This document shows positions 33,123 through 39,194 of a stretch of DNA of 39,194 bases, piece by piece (positions within the stretch are counted from its first letter, which is position 1; the number at the start of each line of letters is the position of its first letter). The translations under genes were made by a program, and so were the position numbers. The DNA is from an uncultured Prolixibacteraceae bacterium (GTDB taxonomy: Bacteria; Bacteroidota; Bacteroidia; Bacteroidales; Prolixibacteraceae): NCBI GenBank assembly GCA_903834475.1, contig CAILJH010000092.1:1-39194 (forward strand). Reading direction: 5' to 3'. Under the pieces are notes generated by a model that saw only the letters and a program-made list of their open reading frames with translations, was not told the DNA's origin and made no database searches.

Positions 33123-33638
33123 ATGAGGAAACTGGTTATTATCACAGGAATTTTAATGATTGCAGCGGCAACTTCTTTTGCTCAGAAATTTGCCTTCGTC
33201 GACTCCGAGTATATTCTGGGAAATATTCCCTCCTATAAAGCAGCTCAGGAGCAGTTGGATCAGCTTTCAGCCCAGTACCAGAAAGAGCTTGAATCGATGC
33301 ATGCCGAAACAGAACAGATGTACAAAGACTTTCAGGCAGAAAGTGTATTGCTTTCGGACGAAATGAAACGGAAACGCGAAGATGTGATTATCTCAAAGGA
33401 AAAGGAATACAAAGAGTTACAGCGTAAATATTTCGGACGCGATGGTGATTTGTTTAAGAAACGGCAAGGCTTGGTGAAACCTATACAGGACGATATATTT
33501 AAAGCCATTCAGGATATTTCAACTGAAGGGAATTATGCCGTCATTTTCGACAAAGCAAACGGGATTACTTTAATTTTCACCAATCCTAAATTTGATCTTT
33601 CCGATCAGGTTTTAGCTAAACTTGGATATAAAAATTAA
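33123..33638 (+). CDS. skp: OmpH/Skp periplasmic chaperone 1
   Basis: 171 residues from this ATG. An in-frame ATG at 32985 lies inside bamA and leaves the signal peptide internal, so it was rejected. The signal peptide is residues 1-21 (MRKLVIITGILMIAAATSFAQ). FAFVDSEYIL and a long charged coiled coil (about 35-120) follow, then a C-terminal GNYAVIFDKANGITLIF strand typical of the OmpH/Skp fold. Skp trimers hold unfolded outer-membrane proteins on their way to BamA, and the position 62 bp behind bamA fits that role. Confidence 0.9.
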   Translation: MRKLVIITGILMIAAATSFAQKFAFVDSEYILGNIPSYKAAQEQLDQLSAQYQKELESMHAETEQMYKDFQAESVLLSDEMKRKREDVIISKEKEYKELQRKYFGRDGDLFKKRQGLVKPIQDDIFKAIQDISTEGNYAVIFDKANGITLIFTNPKFDLSDQVLAKLGYKN

Positions 33639-33651
33639 TATTATAATTTTG
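33622..33651 (+). promoter_or_regulatory. Bacteroidota-type promoter of the second skp gene
   Basis: TTG at 33622-33624, a 19-nt spacer, then TAATTTTG at 33644-33651, a full match to the TTG / TAnnTTTG consensus, 28 bp before the ATG at 33679. The upstream half lies within the last codons of the first skp gene. Confidence 0.7.
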
Positions 33652-33678
33652 TCACGTTAAAAATTTAATCTAAAAAGT

Positions 33679-34254
33679 ATGAAAAGTGTTTTCAAAATTT
33701 GTGTTTTAGGAATGCTGTTACTTTCAGCAGGGTTTGCCAATGCCCAGACTCCAAAATTCGGTCATATCGATTTGCAGGCTCTCATTCAGATTATGCCTGA
33801 AAGAGCCGTTGCAGAAAAACAATTTACTGCCTATCAAAAAGAGCTTGAAGATGCTCTGGGCATCATGCAAAAGGAATTCCAGACCAAATACGTGGAATAT
33901 GCTGCAAAAAAAGATTCTTTGTCTGAAACCATTCGGAAAATGAAAGAAGAAGACTTGAATTCAATGAACGAACGCATTCAAACTTATCAGTCAAGTGCAC
34001 AACAACAACTTCAGACCAAACAGAGTGAACTGTTGAAACCTGTGTTTGATAAAGCTGATAAGGCAGTTAAAACAGTTGGAGCAGAAAAAGGCCTGATCTA
34101 CGTATTCGATATGAGCTCCAGATCTATCCTTTACAATTCAAAAGAAAGTTTGGATTTGATGCCTTTTGTTAAAGCTGAATTAGATAAAATACCTGCATTA
34201 GATAAAGCGCCTGAAGCTGAGAAAAAGGCAGCTCCGGCTCCTGCAAAAAAATAA
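33679..34254 (+). CDS. OmpH/Skp periplasmic chaperone 2
   Basis: A 191-residue paralogue of the preceding gene. The signal peptide is residues 1-23 (ending ANAQ). FGHIDLQALIQIMPERAVA and a coiled coil (about 45-120) follow, with the strand KGLIYVFDMSSRSILYNS closing the Skp-like core. It differs from its neighbour by a low-complexity C-terminal tail rich in Ala, Pro and Lys. Two tandem skp/ompH genes after bamA are usual in Bacteroidales. Here the second has its own promoter match and is followed by a strong terminator, so its level may be set independently. Confidence 0.9.
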   Translation: MKSVFKICVLGMLLLSAGFANAQTPKFGHIDLQALIQIMPERAVAEKQFTAYQKELEDALGIMQKEFQTKYVEYAAKKDSLSETIRKMKEEDLNSMNERIQTYQSSAQQQLQTKQSELLKPVFDKADKAVKTVGAEKGLIYVFDMSSRSILYNSKESLDLMPFVKAELDKIPALDKAPEAEKKAAPAPAKK

Positions 34255-34273
34255 GTTTAGCTAAATCATTTTG

Positions 34274-34302
34274 AAAGCCATCTTTTAAAGATGGCTTTTT
34301 TT
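34274..34302 (+). terminator. Rho-independent terminator after the skp pair
   Basis: AAAGCCATCTTT (34274-34285) and AAAGATGGCTTT (34287-34298) form a near-perfect stem followed by a T-run. It also rules out the ATG at 34291 as the murI start, because that codon lies inside the hairpin. Confidence 0.88.
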
Positions 34303-34326
34303 ATTTTTGTTAAAACTGATTTTCAA

Positions 34327-35163
34327 ATGACTTCCAAATTTCAACCCATTGGAGTTTTCGATTCGGGATATGGTGGTTTAACCATCCTGAAAGAGTTCCT
34401 GAACGACCTTCCCGGATACGATTTTATTTATCTGGGCGATAATGCCCGTGCTCCTTATGGTTCACGTTCATTTGAGGTAGTTTATGAATATACACTTCAG
34501 GCTGTAAATAAGCTTTTCGAAATGGATTGCCCTTTGGTTATTCTGGCCTGTAATACGGCATCAGCCAAAGCATTGAGAAACATTCAGCAAAACGATTTGC
34601 CAAAAATGGATCCTGAACGACGGGTTTTGGGTGTTATCCGGCCGGCAGTCGAATCCATTGGCAAATATACCCGAAATGGTCATGTTGGAATACTTGGAAC
34701 AGTCGGGACTGTTCTGTCTGATTCATATCCCATTGAACTCAAAAAGTGGGCTGGCGAGAGTGTTTTTCAAACAACCCAGGAGGCATGCCCGATGTGGGTT
34801 CCTTTGGTTGAAAACAATGAAATGGATACGCCGGGAGCTGAATATTTTGTATCGAAGAATATCGCCAGTTTGCTTGCTGCTGATCCTGAAATTGATGCTA
34901 TCATTTTGGGATGCACACATTATCCATTACTCTTGCCTGTAATTGAGAAATTTGTACCTGAAGGCGTACAATTACTCGAACAGGGTAAAGTGGTAAGCGC
35001 TAAATTGGTTGAATACCTGAACCGTCATCCGGCGATGGATGAGAAATTATCGAAATCCGGATTGGTTAAATATTATACGACCGAAAATGTGGAGGTATTC
35101 GAAAAGAATGCGACTAATTTTATTGGTAAAATTATCAGAAGCGAGAAGCTGATTTTAAAATAG
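34327..35163 (+). CDS. murI: Glutamate racemase
   Basis: A 278-residue cytoplasmic enzyme that interconverts L- and D-glutamate, supplying D-Glu for peptidoglycan. The start at 34327 (MTSKFQPIGVFDSGYGG) was chosen because the longer frame begins within the preceding terminator. GVFDSGYGGLTIL is at 9-21. The two catalytic cysteines are C75 in LACNTASA and C196 in LGCTHYPLLLP. IYLGDNARAPYGSRS is also characteristic. It is the last plus-strand gene of this block and converges on the nucleotidyltransferase gene 9 bp away. Confidence 0.95.
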   Translation: MTSKFQPIGVFDSGYGGLTILKEFLNDLPGYDFIYLGDNARAPYGSRSFEVVYEYTLQAVNKLFEMDCPLVILACNTASAKALRNIQQNDLPKMDPERRVLGVIRPAVESIGKYTRNGHVGILGTVGTVLSDSYPIELKKWAGESVFQTTQEACPMWVPLVENNEMDTPGAEYFVSKNIASLLAADPEIDAIILGCTHYPLLLPVIEKFVPEGVQLLEQGKVVSAKLVEYLNRHPAMDEKLSKSGLVKYYTTENVEVFEKNATNFIGKIIRSEKLILK

Positions 35164-35187
35164 AAAAGCTGTTTACCAAAGCTTTTC
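35163..35187. terminator. Bidirectional hairpin between convergent genes
   Basis: GAAAAGCT (35163-35170) and AGCTTTTC (35180-35187) pair perfectly around a nine-base loop, overlapping the last base of murI and the stop codon of the facing gene. A-rich and T-rich arms allow it to work on both strands. Confidence 0.55.
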
Positions 35188-36072
35188 CGGATAAATTCCC
35201 TGATCGGTTAATTTTTGAATCTGTTCGACAACAAAAGGTTTATCTTCTTTATAAGTAACTCCAAACCAGGGTGATTCAGCTTTCAATACTTCAACATTAG
35301 CTTGTCCTTGATTTATCATTTCAAAAACCACAAATGGAATGTAGAATTCAGATTTTGGCTGATTAATGTTTGCGGTTAAAAAATCAACGAATTGGCTTTC
35401 AATGTTTCCAAATACAGAAGGCTGAAATCCCCAGAAATTCATCGAAACTGTTTCTTTTCCGGTCAGTTCAACAGTTTGCTGATTTTCCGATTCGCATAAT
35501 ATATGCTTTTCTTCCTGTCTGATTTTATGAGTTTCGGTGATTTTTGTCAATTGCTTATTTTCGTCAGTAACGCAAATTCCCCTCGAAACGGAACCGAATT
35601 CAGACAAGGTGTTGTCCAATTGATAACCAACCATCGCATAGTTGTCGCCCGATACTGATTGAGATAAATATTTGGCAACAACCTGATATGCTTCAGCTCC
35701 ATAAAAATCATCGGCATTGATAGCGGCAAACGGCTCAGAAATTACATCTTTGGCCATTAAAACCGCATGTCCGGTACCCCAGGGTTTTTCCCGACCTTCG
35801 GGAAGGTCAAAACCTTCGGGCAGTTTATTAACTTCCTGATAAACGTATTCAATCTCTATTTTTCCGGCAAGTTTTGACTCAAAACGGTCTTTGAATTCCT
35901 CAGCAAAACTTTCACGAATGACAAATACTACTTTGCCAAATCCTGCCCTGATAGCATCAAAAACCGAATATTCAAGTATGGTTTCTCCATTTGGTCCAAC
36001 AGGTTCAACTTGTTTGAGACCGCCAAAACGGCTTCCCATGCCAGCAGCTAAAATTAACAGGGTTGGTTTCAT
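35173..36072 (-). CDS. Sugar-phosphate nucleotidyltransferase
   Basis: 299 residues from the ATG at 36072. The open frame reaches 36132, but its first 20 residues are polar and family similarity begins at MKPTLLILAAGMGSRFGG, the nucleotide-binding motif. KQVEPVGPNGETILEYSVFD follows, then PWGTGHAVLMAK, and the metal-binding AINADDFYG. These are hallmarks of GT-A-fold NTP:sugar-1-phosphate transferases (the UTP or dTTP-glucose group). Cytoplasmic, making an activated sugar for glycans. Sugar and nucleotide cannot be decided from sequence. It shares no operon with murI, which faces it. Confidence 0.85.
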   Translation of the reverse strand: MKPTLLILAAGMGSRFGGLKQVEPVGPNGETILEYSVFDAIRAGFGKVVFVIRESFAEEFKDRFESKLAGKIEIEYVYQEVNKLPEGFDLPEGREKPWGTGHAVLMAKDVISEPFAAINADDFYGAEAYQVVAKYLSQSVSGDNYAMVGYQLDNTLSEFGSVSRGICVTDENKQLTKITETHKIRQEEKHILCESENQQTVELTGKETVSMNFWGFQPSVFGNIESQFVDFLTANINQPKSEFYIPFVVFEMINQGQANVEVLKAESPWFGVTYKEDKPFVVEQIQKLTDQGIYPEKLW

Positions 36073-36155
36073 AATCATATCTTTTGGATGGTTTGAATTT
36101 TGATTTCGGCCAAAATTACACTTTTCCTGCAAATCTCAAATCAGGTAAAGGTCTG

Positions 36156-36196
36156 AAACGGAAAAAGGATGCCGATAAGACATCCTTTTTCCGTTT
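36156..36196 (-). terminator. Strong hairpin after the DUF1097 gene
   Basis: A perfect 16-bp inverted repeat, 36156-36171 with 36181-36196, around a nine-base loop. It lies between two minus-strand genes, so it should end the DUF1097 transcript before the nucleotidyltransferase gene. The A/T-rich outer arms could also serve the opposite direction. Confidence 0.8.
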
Positions 36197-36231
36197 ATTT
36201 CAGTTTTGAGAGTATATTTCAGGTTCGTTTA

Positions 36232-36756
36232 TCAGGCTTTCTTTGCTATTGATTTCTCGTAGAAGCCTCTTAAATTAACGGTTACAATTCCATAGATCAT
36301 CCCGATTGCGCAGTATGTTAAAATGGTTATTGCCGATGAAGTCATAGTTGAACCCGGGTAAAGTTTCCCAAATGCAAAGAATACTGCAGATGAAACAAAT
36401 AATGCAGGAACAAAATCAAAAAGAGAAGGTGCTCTTTCGACTGCACACATAGGTATTACCACAACTAAAACTGCCAGAGGCAAAGCCCAGAAGCCGGTGG
36501 CACTAAATATGCCTACCAAATAAATAATTGTTACTGCGGCAATGATACCCATCACATAGCCCAAAAAAGTGCGAAGTCCTCCCTTAAAAGTTCCGCCAGC
36601 AAGGAAATACATGGCCCAGGCCTGAAACGTAACCCAGCCAAATCCTCCTTTATCAGAGATTGGCATGAAAGAATTAAGTAACTGATCGATTACAATAAAC
36701 GAAGCAGCCAGTGCAGCAATGAATACGGGGATTACAATAAATTTTTTAAAATCCAT
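36232..36756 (-). CDS. DUF1097 family membrane protein
   Basis: A 174-residue integral inner-membrane protein with about five or six hydrophobic segments: IVIPVFIAALAASFIVID near the N-terminus, WAMYFLAGG, GIIAAVTIIYLVGIF, LPLAVLVVVIPMCAVE and FVPALFVSSAVFFAFG, and a last one near TILTYCAIGMIYGIVT. It resembles the YcdZ-like DUF1097 family, which has no established function and is sometimes linked to small-solute transport or stress. It stands alone on the minus strand with its own terminator. Confidence 0.75.
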   Translation of the reverse strand: MDFKKFIVIPVFIAALAASFIVIDQLLNSFMPISDKGGFGWVTFQAWAMYFLAGGTFKGGLRTFLGYVMGIIAAVTIIYLVGIFSATGFWALPLAVLVVVIPMCAVERAPSLFDFVPALFVSSAVFFAFGKLYPGSTMTSSAITILTYCAIGMIYGIVTVNLRGFYEKSIAKKA

Positions 36757-36862
36757 AAGGTTTTAGATTTAGTGGTTTACATTAAATTAGTCATTTGGTA
36801 AATATAGAAAATATATCAAATAAGATATTTTATTTCCGGTTTTTATTCTTTTTAGAACACCA

Positions 36863-36985
36863 CCAGAAACAAGTATAGCCCGATAAGAATCGAGCTAGTT
36901 GTAATGGGTTATATGTTTGCGTTAAAACTTCTAAACCGGGATGGTTTTGAAAATACCTGAGTTGAACATGAACAATTAAGGAACA
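36863..36985 (+). repeat. 123-bp direct repeat, left copy
   Basis: Identical over 123 bp to 39072-39194, 2,209 bp away. Potential structure: a 9-bp stem (36873-36881 with 36906-36914, with G-T pairs) and a small AAACC/GGTTT hairpin at 36933-36947. The right copy touches the window edge, so the full repeat is probably longer. Confidence 0.95.
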
Positions 36986-37125
36986 AGTATTAATCAAAAG
37001 CCAGAACGGGTTGCGAACGTCAATATTTTTCAAGAACAATTAATAACTAAGGAACAAGTAGTAATCATTAAAACACTAAAACACAAGTTTGAACAAGAAT
37101 GTGAACCAGTATTAATCATTAAAAC
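36964..37125 (+). repeat. Three degenerate tandem units of a peptide-gene leader
   Basis: Units starting at about 36964, 37034 and 37091 share GAACA..AAGGAACAAGTA or GAACCAGTA followed by TTAATC or GTAATCATTAAAAC. The last unit (37103-37125) is an exact inverted counterpart of 38906-38928 upstream of the peptide gene. After the first and third units TTGCGAAC recurs, as TGCGAAC also does in the peptide gene's first codons. Confidence 0.65.
37103..37125 (+). repeat. 23-bp inverted repeat, left arm
   Basis: Exact reverse complement of 38906-38928. The right arm is the 5' leader of the double-glycine peptide gene, just upstream of its ATG, so this arm is a plus-strand copy of that leader. Confidence 0.85.
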
Positions 37126-37160
37126 TTTAAAAGAACGATTGTTGCGAACGAACTAATATT

Positions 37161-38684
37161 TTAATTTTCTGAATATTTCATTTTGCGAAGGATTGCCTGA
37201 GCTTTTTGCTGATAGAATCCCGAGTTTTTAGCTATTTCACTAAATTGATTGAAAGCTTTTTTGTCTTCGTTTGTTTGCAGGTAACACAATCCGATATACC
37301 AGTCTGCCTGTTCGACGAAAAGGTTGTCTTTATTGATTTTTACGGTATTATATTCCTTGATTGCATTTTGGTATTTTCCTGTTTCCTGGAGCGCTACTCC
37401 GGAATAAAAATGGCCTACCATATTGTTCTGATCCCTTGAAACGACTTCTTGAAAAAGGTTCAGCGCAGTATTATAATCCTGGTTATCAAATTTTTGCAGG
37501 GCGGCAGTAAGTTTCTGGTCAGTTGTGGAACTTGCAGAACGGTTGATGCCTGTTGTTTGATAGGTGGTGTAAAATTTCTGATACAGTTCGCCCTGCGATG
37601 ATTGTCTGGATAATAGTCCGGCAATTCCCAGAAGCAGGATGAGCGAGGCAGCAACCGAAGCGAAAACAAACTTCCGGGCTTTAAATTGACCGACAAATGA
37701 TTGTTCAGTTTGTTTTTCAGCAGCAATTTCGCCTGCAATATTTTGAATTTTGTTTCTCAGGTTCATGACATCATTTTCTTTCAATGCCAGGTCGATGTTA
37801 CGCATCAGGCTGATCTCATCAGAAAGTTCCTGATTATTGGCTAATTCGGCCTCAAACGATGCGAATTGGTCATCGGAAAGCTCGTTGTACAGGTAGCCTT
37901 CAATTTCTTCTATCCTGGAAGATGAGTGGAACTCTGAATTCTGGATTTCAATGAGTGAAGCCCTCAGGTCCATGATGTCATTTTCAGCCCATGCAAGGTC
38001 GATATCCCTGATTAGCTGAACATCGTTTGCCAGGCTTGTATTTAGGGCTAATTCTTCTTCAAACTGAGCCCTGGTATCAGAATCCATGCGACCGAATACG
38101 TATTCTTCGATCTCTTCGGCTGAAAATTGGTGAGCCGGAACGGTCTGTGCAATTTGTTTTAAATTGGCTCTGATTTCGAGTATGTCGCTTTCTTCGAGCG
38201 CATTCTGTACTTCAGAGAAAAGGTTTTCTTCGTAAGCGGAGAAAGATTCCTCGTCACTTACCGGATTTGCATCCGCTGCTTGTTCTTTGTAGAACTGGTG
38301 AATGTTTTCCTTACCGGCAATCTGGTGTTGGTAAAGATGTATTTTAGGGAATGAATGTTCTATTTTGCTGATCGCTTCAGAACTTACCTGACGGCTCAGG
38401 CTTTCCCATGATGCCAATTCTTCGGATAGACCGAAATTGAATGAATCGAAAGCATTAATATTTTCTGTATCAGATTGATTTTGAACGATATTGTTCAGGT
38501 TTTTACGCAGACTGATCAGGTCTTGTTCAGCAATAGCCTGTACTACTTCCAGATGAAGATTAAGTTCATCGGCCAGGTCAGAGTCGATAGCCATCTGGCT
38601 TTCGATTTCATTCGATTCAGATTGGGTTAACTCTGCATCGAGATACCGGTCAATTTGCTCAAAATGTTCTGATTTGCGTATCAT
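37161..38684 (-). CDS. Membrane protein with four anti-sigma-like repeats and TPRs
   Basis: A 507-residue protein without a signal peptide. The N-terminal ~320 residues hold repeated modules: about 7-70, a half-module at 149-182, then 187-250 and 257-320. Each ends in a motif of the form ExDhxxLRxxLxxI (EQDLISLRKNL, ESDILEIRANL, ENDIMDLRASL, ENDVMNLRNKI). The full modules begin IExYLxxEL then FExEhAxNxxL, like the cytoplasmic end of Bacteroidota anti-sigma factors, but the zinc-binding HxxxCxxC is absent. One transmembrane helix follows (about 338-358), then TPRs (about 391-495) outside the cytoplasm. This topology suggests a membrane sensor or scaffold. It lies 84 bp downstream of the double-glycine peptide gene on the same strand. 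No sigma-factor gene is in view. Confidence 0.75.
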   Translation of the reverse strand: MIRKSEHFEQIDRYLDAELTQSESNEIESQMAIDSDLADELNLHLEVVQAIAEQDLISLRKNLNNIVQNQSDTENINAFDSFNFGLSEELASWESLSRQVSSEAISKIEHSFPKIHLYQHQIAGKENIHQFYKEQAADANPVSDEESFSAYEENLFSEVQNALEESDILEIRANLKQIAQTVPAHQFSAEEIEEYVFGRMDSDTRAQFEEELALNTSLANDVQLIRDIDLAWAENDIMDLRASLIEIQNSEFHSSSRIEEIEGYLYNELSDDQFASFEAELANNQELSDEISLMRNIDLALKENDVMNLRNKIQNIAGEIAAEKQTEQSFVGQFKARKFVFASVAASLILLLGIAGLLSRQSSQGELYQKFYTTYQTTGINRSASSTTDQKLTAALQKFDNQDYNTALNLFQEVVSRDQNNMVGHFYSGVALQETGKYQNAIKEYNTVKINKDNLFVEQADWYIGLCYLQTNEDKKAFNQFSEIAKNSGFYQQKAQAILRKMKYSEN

Positions 38685-38768
38685 CTGATTGTTTGTTAGC
38701 GTGTTGTGCGACTGTTTCCAGTGCCTGAGGTAATTAAAAAATGAGTGATTGTAAGCTGAAATGTAAAA

Positions 38769-38897
38769 TTAGTTCAGACCAGCATATGAATCAGCCGATT
38801 TGCCACCTTTTACTAAAGAAAGTTCTTCTGAGGTTAAAACGTCGAAAGAGAAAGAATCAAAATTTGTTGTTTGGTTGTTCGCAGTTAAAGTTTTCAT
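38769..38897 (-). CDS. Double-glycine leader peptide, 42 residues
   Basis: A very small gene read ATG (38897-38895) to TAA (38771-38769). It begins MKTLTANNQTTNF and contains the leader motif LTSEELSLVKGG (residues 21-32), an excellent fit to the LSxxELxxIxGG double-glycine leaders cut by C39-peptidase ABC exporters. The predicted core after the GG is ten residues, KSADSYAGLN. The leader is acidic (D and E clusters), as usual. A mature product this short fits a pheromone or a modified peptide better than a large bacteriocin. No C39 exporter, modification enzyme or immunity gene is in the window. The frame is open only on this strand; the overlapping plus-strand frame is basic and lacks family features. 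Its leader is duplicated in nearby repeats. The anti-sigma/TPR gene follows 84 bp downstream. Confidence 0.75.
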   Translation of the reverse strand: MKTLTANNQTTNFDSFSFDVLTSEELSLVKGGKSADSYAGLN

Positions 38898-38905
38898 TTT
38901 TTTTG

Positions 38906-38928
38906 GTTTTAATGATTAATACTGGTTC
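38906..38928 (-). repeat. 23-bp inverted repeat, right arm (peptide leader)
   Basis: Exact reverse complement of 37103-37125, ending 8 bp upstream of the ATG of the double-glycine peptide. It therefore lies in the mRNA leader or promoter of that gene. Confidence 0.85.
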
Positions 38929-39071
38929 CTTAATTATTCTTGTTCGATGGTTTATCCCCAGAATCGACAAAAGGTAACCCTGTATTTAGAAAAAAAATGA
39001 AAAAATATTTGAATATTATTTTAATGATCTAAATATCAATACGATAAATAAAAATTAAAATTAGAATATTT

Positions 39072-39194
39072 CCAGAAACAAGTATAGCCCGATAAGAATC
39101 GAGCTAGTTGTAATGGGTTATATGTTTGCGTTAAAACTTCTAAACCGGGATGGTTTTGAAAATACCTGAGTTGAACATGAACAATTAAGGAACA
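39072..39194 (+). repeat. 123-bp direct repeat, right copy (cut by window edge)
   Basis: Identical to 36863-36985 and in the same orientation. Homology runs to the last base of the window, so the true right boundary is outside. By analogy with the left copy, peptide-leader units may follow on the plus strand. Confidence 0.95.

Larger units (their letters stand above)
36757..37160. other. Repeat-filled intergenic region beside the peptide locus
   Basis: This 404-bp gap has no credible intact gene. It begins with AT-rich sequence upstream of the DUF1097 gene. Then comes one copy of the 123-bp repeat (36863-36985), followed by three degenerate tandem units beginning GAACA at about 36964, 37034 and 37091. 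The third unit contains a perfect 23-bp match to the 5' region of the double-glycine peptide gene and a shared AAAACTTTAA then TGCGAAC order after it. The region looks like decayed copies of a peptide-gene promoter and leader. Confidence 0.65.
38898..39194. other. AT-rich upstream region of the peptide gene and repeat
   Basis: Reading the minus strand, this holds the peptide gene's 5' leader (38906-38928, copied at 37103-37125) and a GAACAAGAATAATTAAGG block near 38931-38948. A candidate -7 element TACCTTTTG lies at about 38970-38978, one base longer than TAnnTTTG. Very AT-rich sequence leads to the right copy of the 123-bp repeat at 39072. No gene is seen on either strand. Confidence 0.5.

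Noticed and set aside
34291-34326. Earlier ATG for murI
   Set aside because: It lies inside the terminator hairpin of the skp gene, and similarity begins only after 34327.
36073-36132. N-terminal 20-residue extension of the nucleotidyltransferase
   Set aside because: It is polar and without family similarity; the nucleotide-binding motif starts right after the ATG at 36072.
36863-36985. Insertion-sequence ends or an attachment site
   Set aside because: There is no transposase or integrase in the interval and the repeats are direct, with no target-site duplication visible. The mobile-element idea stays unsupported.
36830-37039. 69-codon minus-strand frame across the 123-bp repeat
   Set aside because: It has no domain, spans the repeat and adjoining unrelated sequence, and is open largely by composition. 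The repeat is better explained as non-coding.
38741-38977. 78-codon plus-strand frame over the peptide gene
   Set aside because: It is the antisense of the double-glycine gene, very basic and without family features; the minus-strand frame carries a recognised leader motif.

Overview
The window comes from a member of the Bacteroidota, most likely the Bacteroidales/Marinilabiliales branch. Three things point there. Type IX secretion (T9SS) C-terminal sorting domains occur on at least two secreted proteins. The conserved block porG-like / uppS / bamA / skp / skp / murI is present. Promoter-like sites match the Bacteroidota form (TTG, about 19 nt, TAnnTTTG). No tRNA, rRNA, CRISPR array, prophage or complete insertion sequence was recognised.

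Layout. (1) 1-240: the tail of a TPR-type protein. (2) 544-3250: a secreted pair, an S74/tail-fibre-chaperone-like protein with a T9SS tail and an M6 metalloprotease. It is flanked by two diverged copies of an ~80-bp intergenic segment and closed by a strong terminator. (3) 3667-25272: a same-strand cluster of twelve secreted proteins, mostly glycoside hydrolases (GH), in the order GH27, GH2, GH26, PQQ-like propeller, GH35-like, GH3, GH2, PQQ-like propeller, GH5, GH3 (PA14 plus T9SS tail), GH2, DUF6807/PmoA-like. GH26, GH5 and GH27 point to galacto(gluco)mannan or a related hemicellulose. No SusC/SusD pair or sensor lies in the window. (4) 25296-25389: a palindromic intergenic element between convergent genes. 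(5) 25431-36756: housekeeping genes, namely an alpha/beta hydrolase and pdxJ (minus strand), a CBS protein, nadK, porG-like, uppS, bamA, two skp/ompH genes and murI (plus strand), then a sugar nucleotidyltransferase and a DUF1097 membrane protein (minus strand). (6) 36757-39194: an accessory locus dense in repeats.

The most unusual part is region 6. It holds a very short minus-strand gene (38769-38897) for a 42-residue peptide with a textbook double-glycine leader (LTSEELSLVKGG) and a ten-residue core. Immediately downstream is a 507-residue membrane protein built from four repeats of an anti-sigma-like module, one transmembrane helix and C-terminal TPRs. The pair is bracketed by a perfect 123-bp direct repeat, one copy running off the right edge. 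Plus-strand intergenic sequence beside it carries degenerate copies of the peptide gene's 5' region, including a perfect 23-bp inverted match. This looks like a reshuffled family of double-glycine peptide genes with a shared 5' leader, possibly a signalling or secreted-peptide system. Its function is inferred only.

Working together: regions 2 and 3 are an exported degradative repertoire. The porG-like, bamA and skp genes of region 5 build the outer membrane and the T9SS that part of this repertoire needs.
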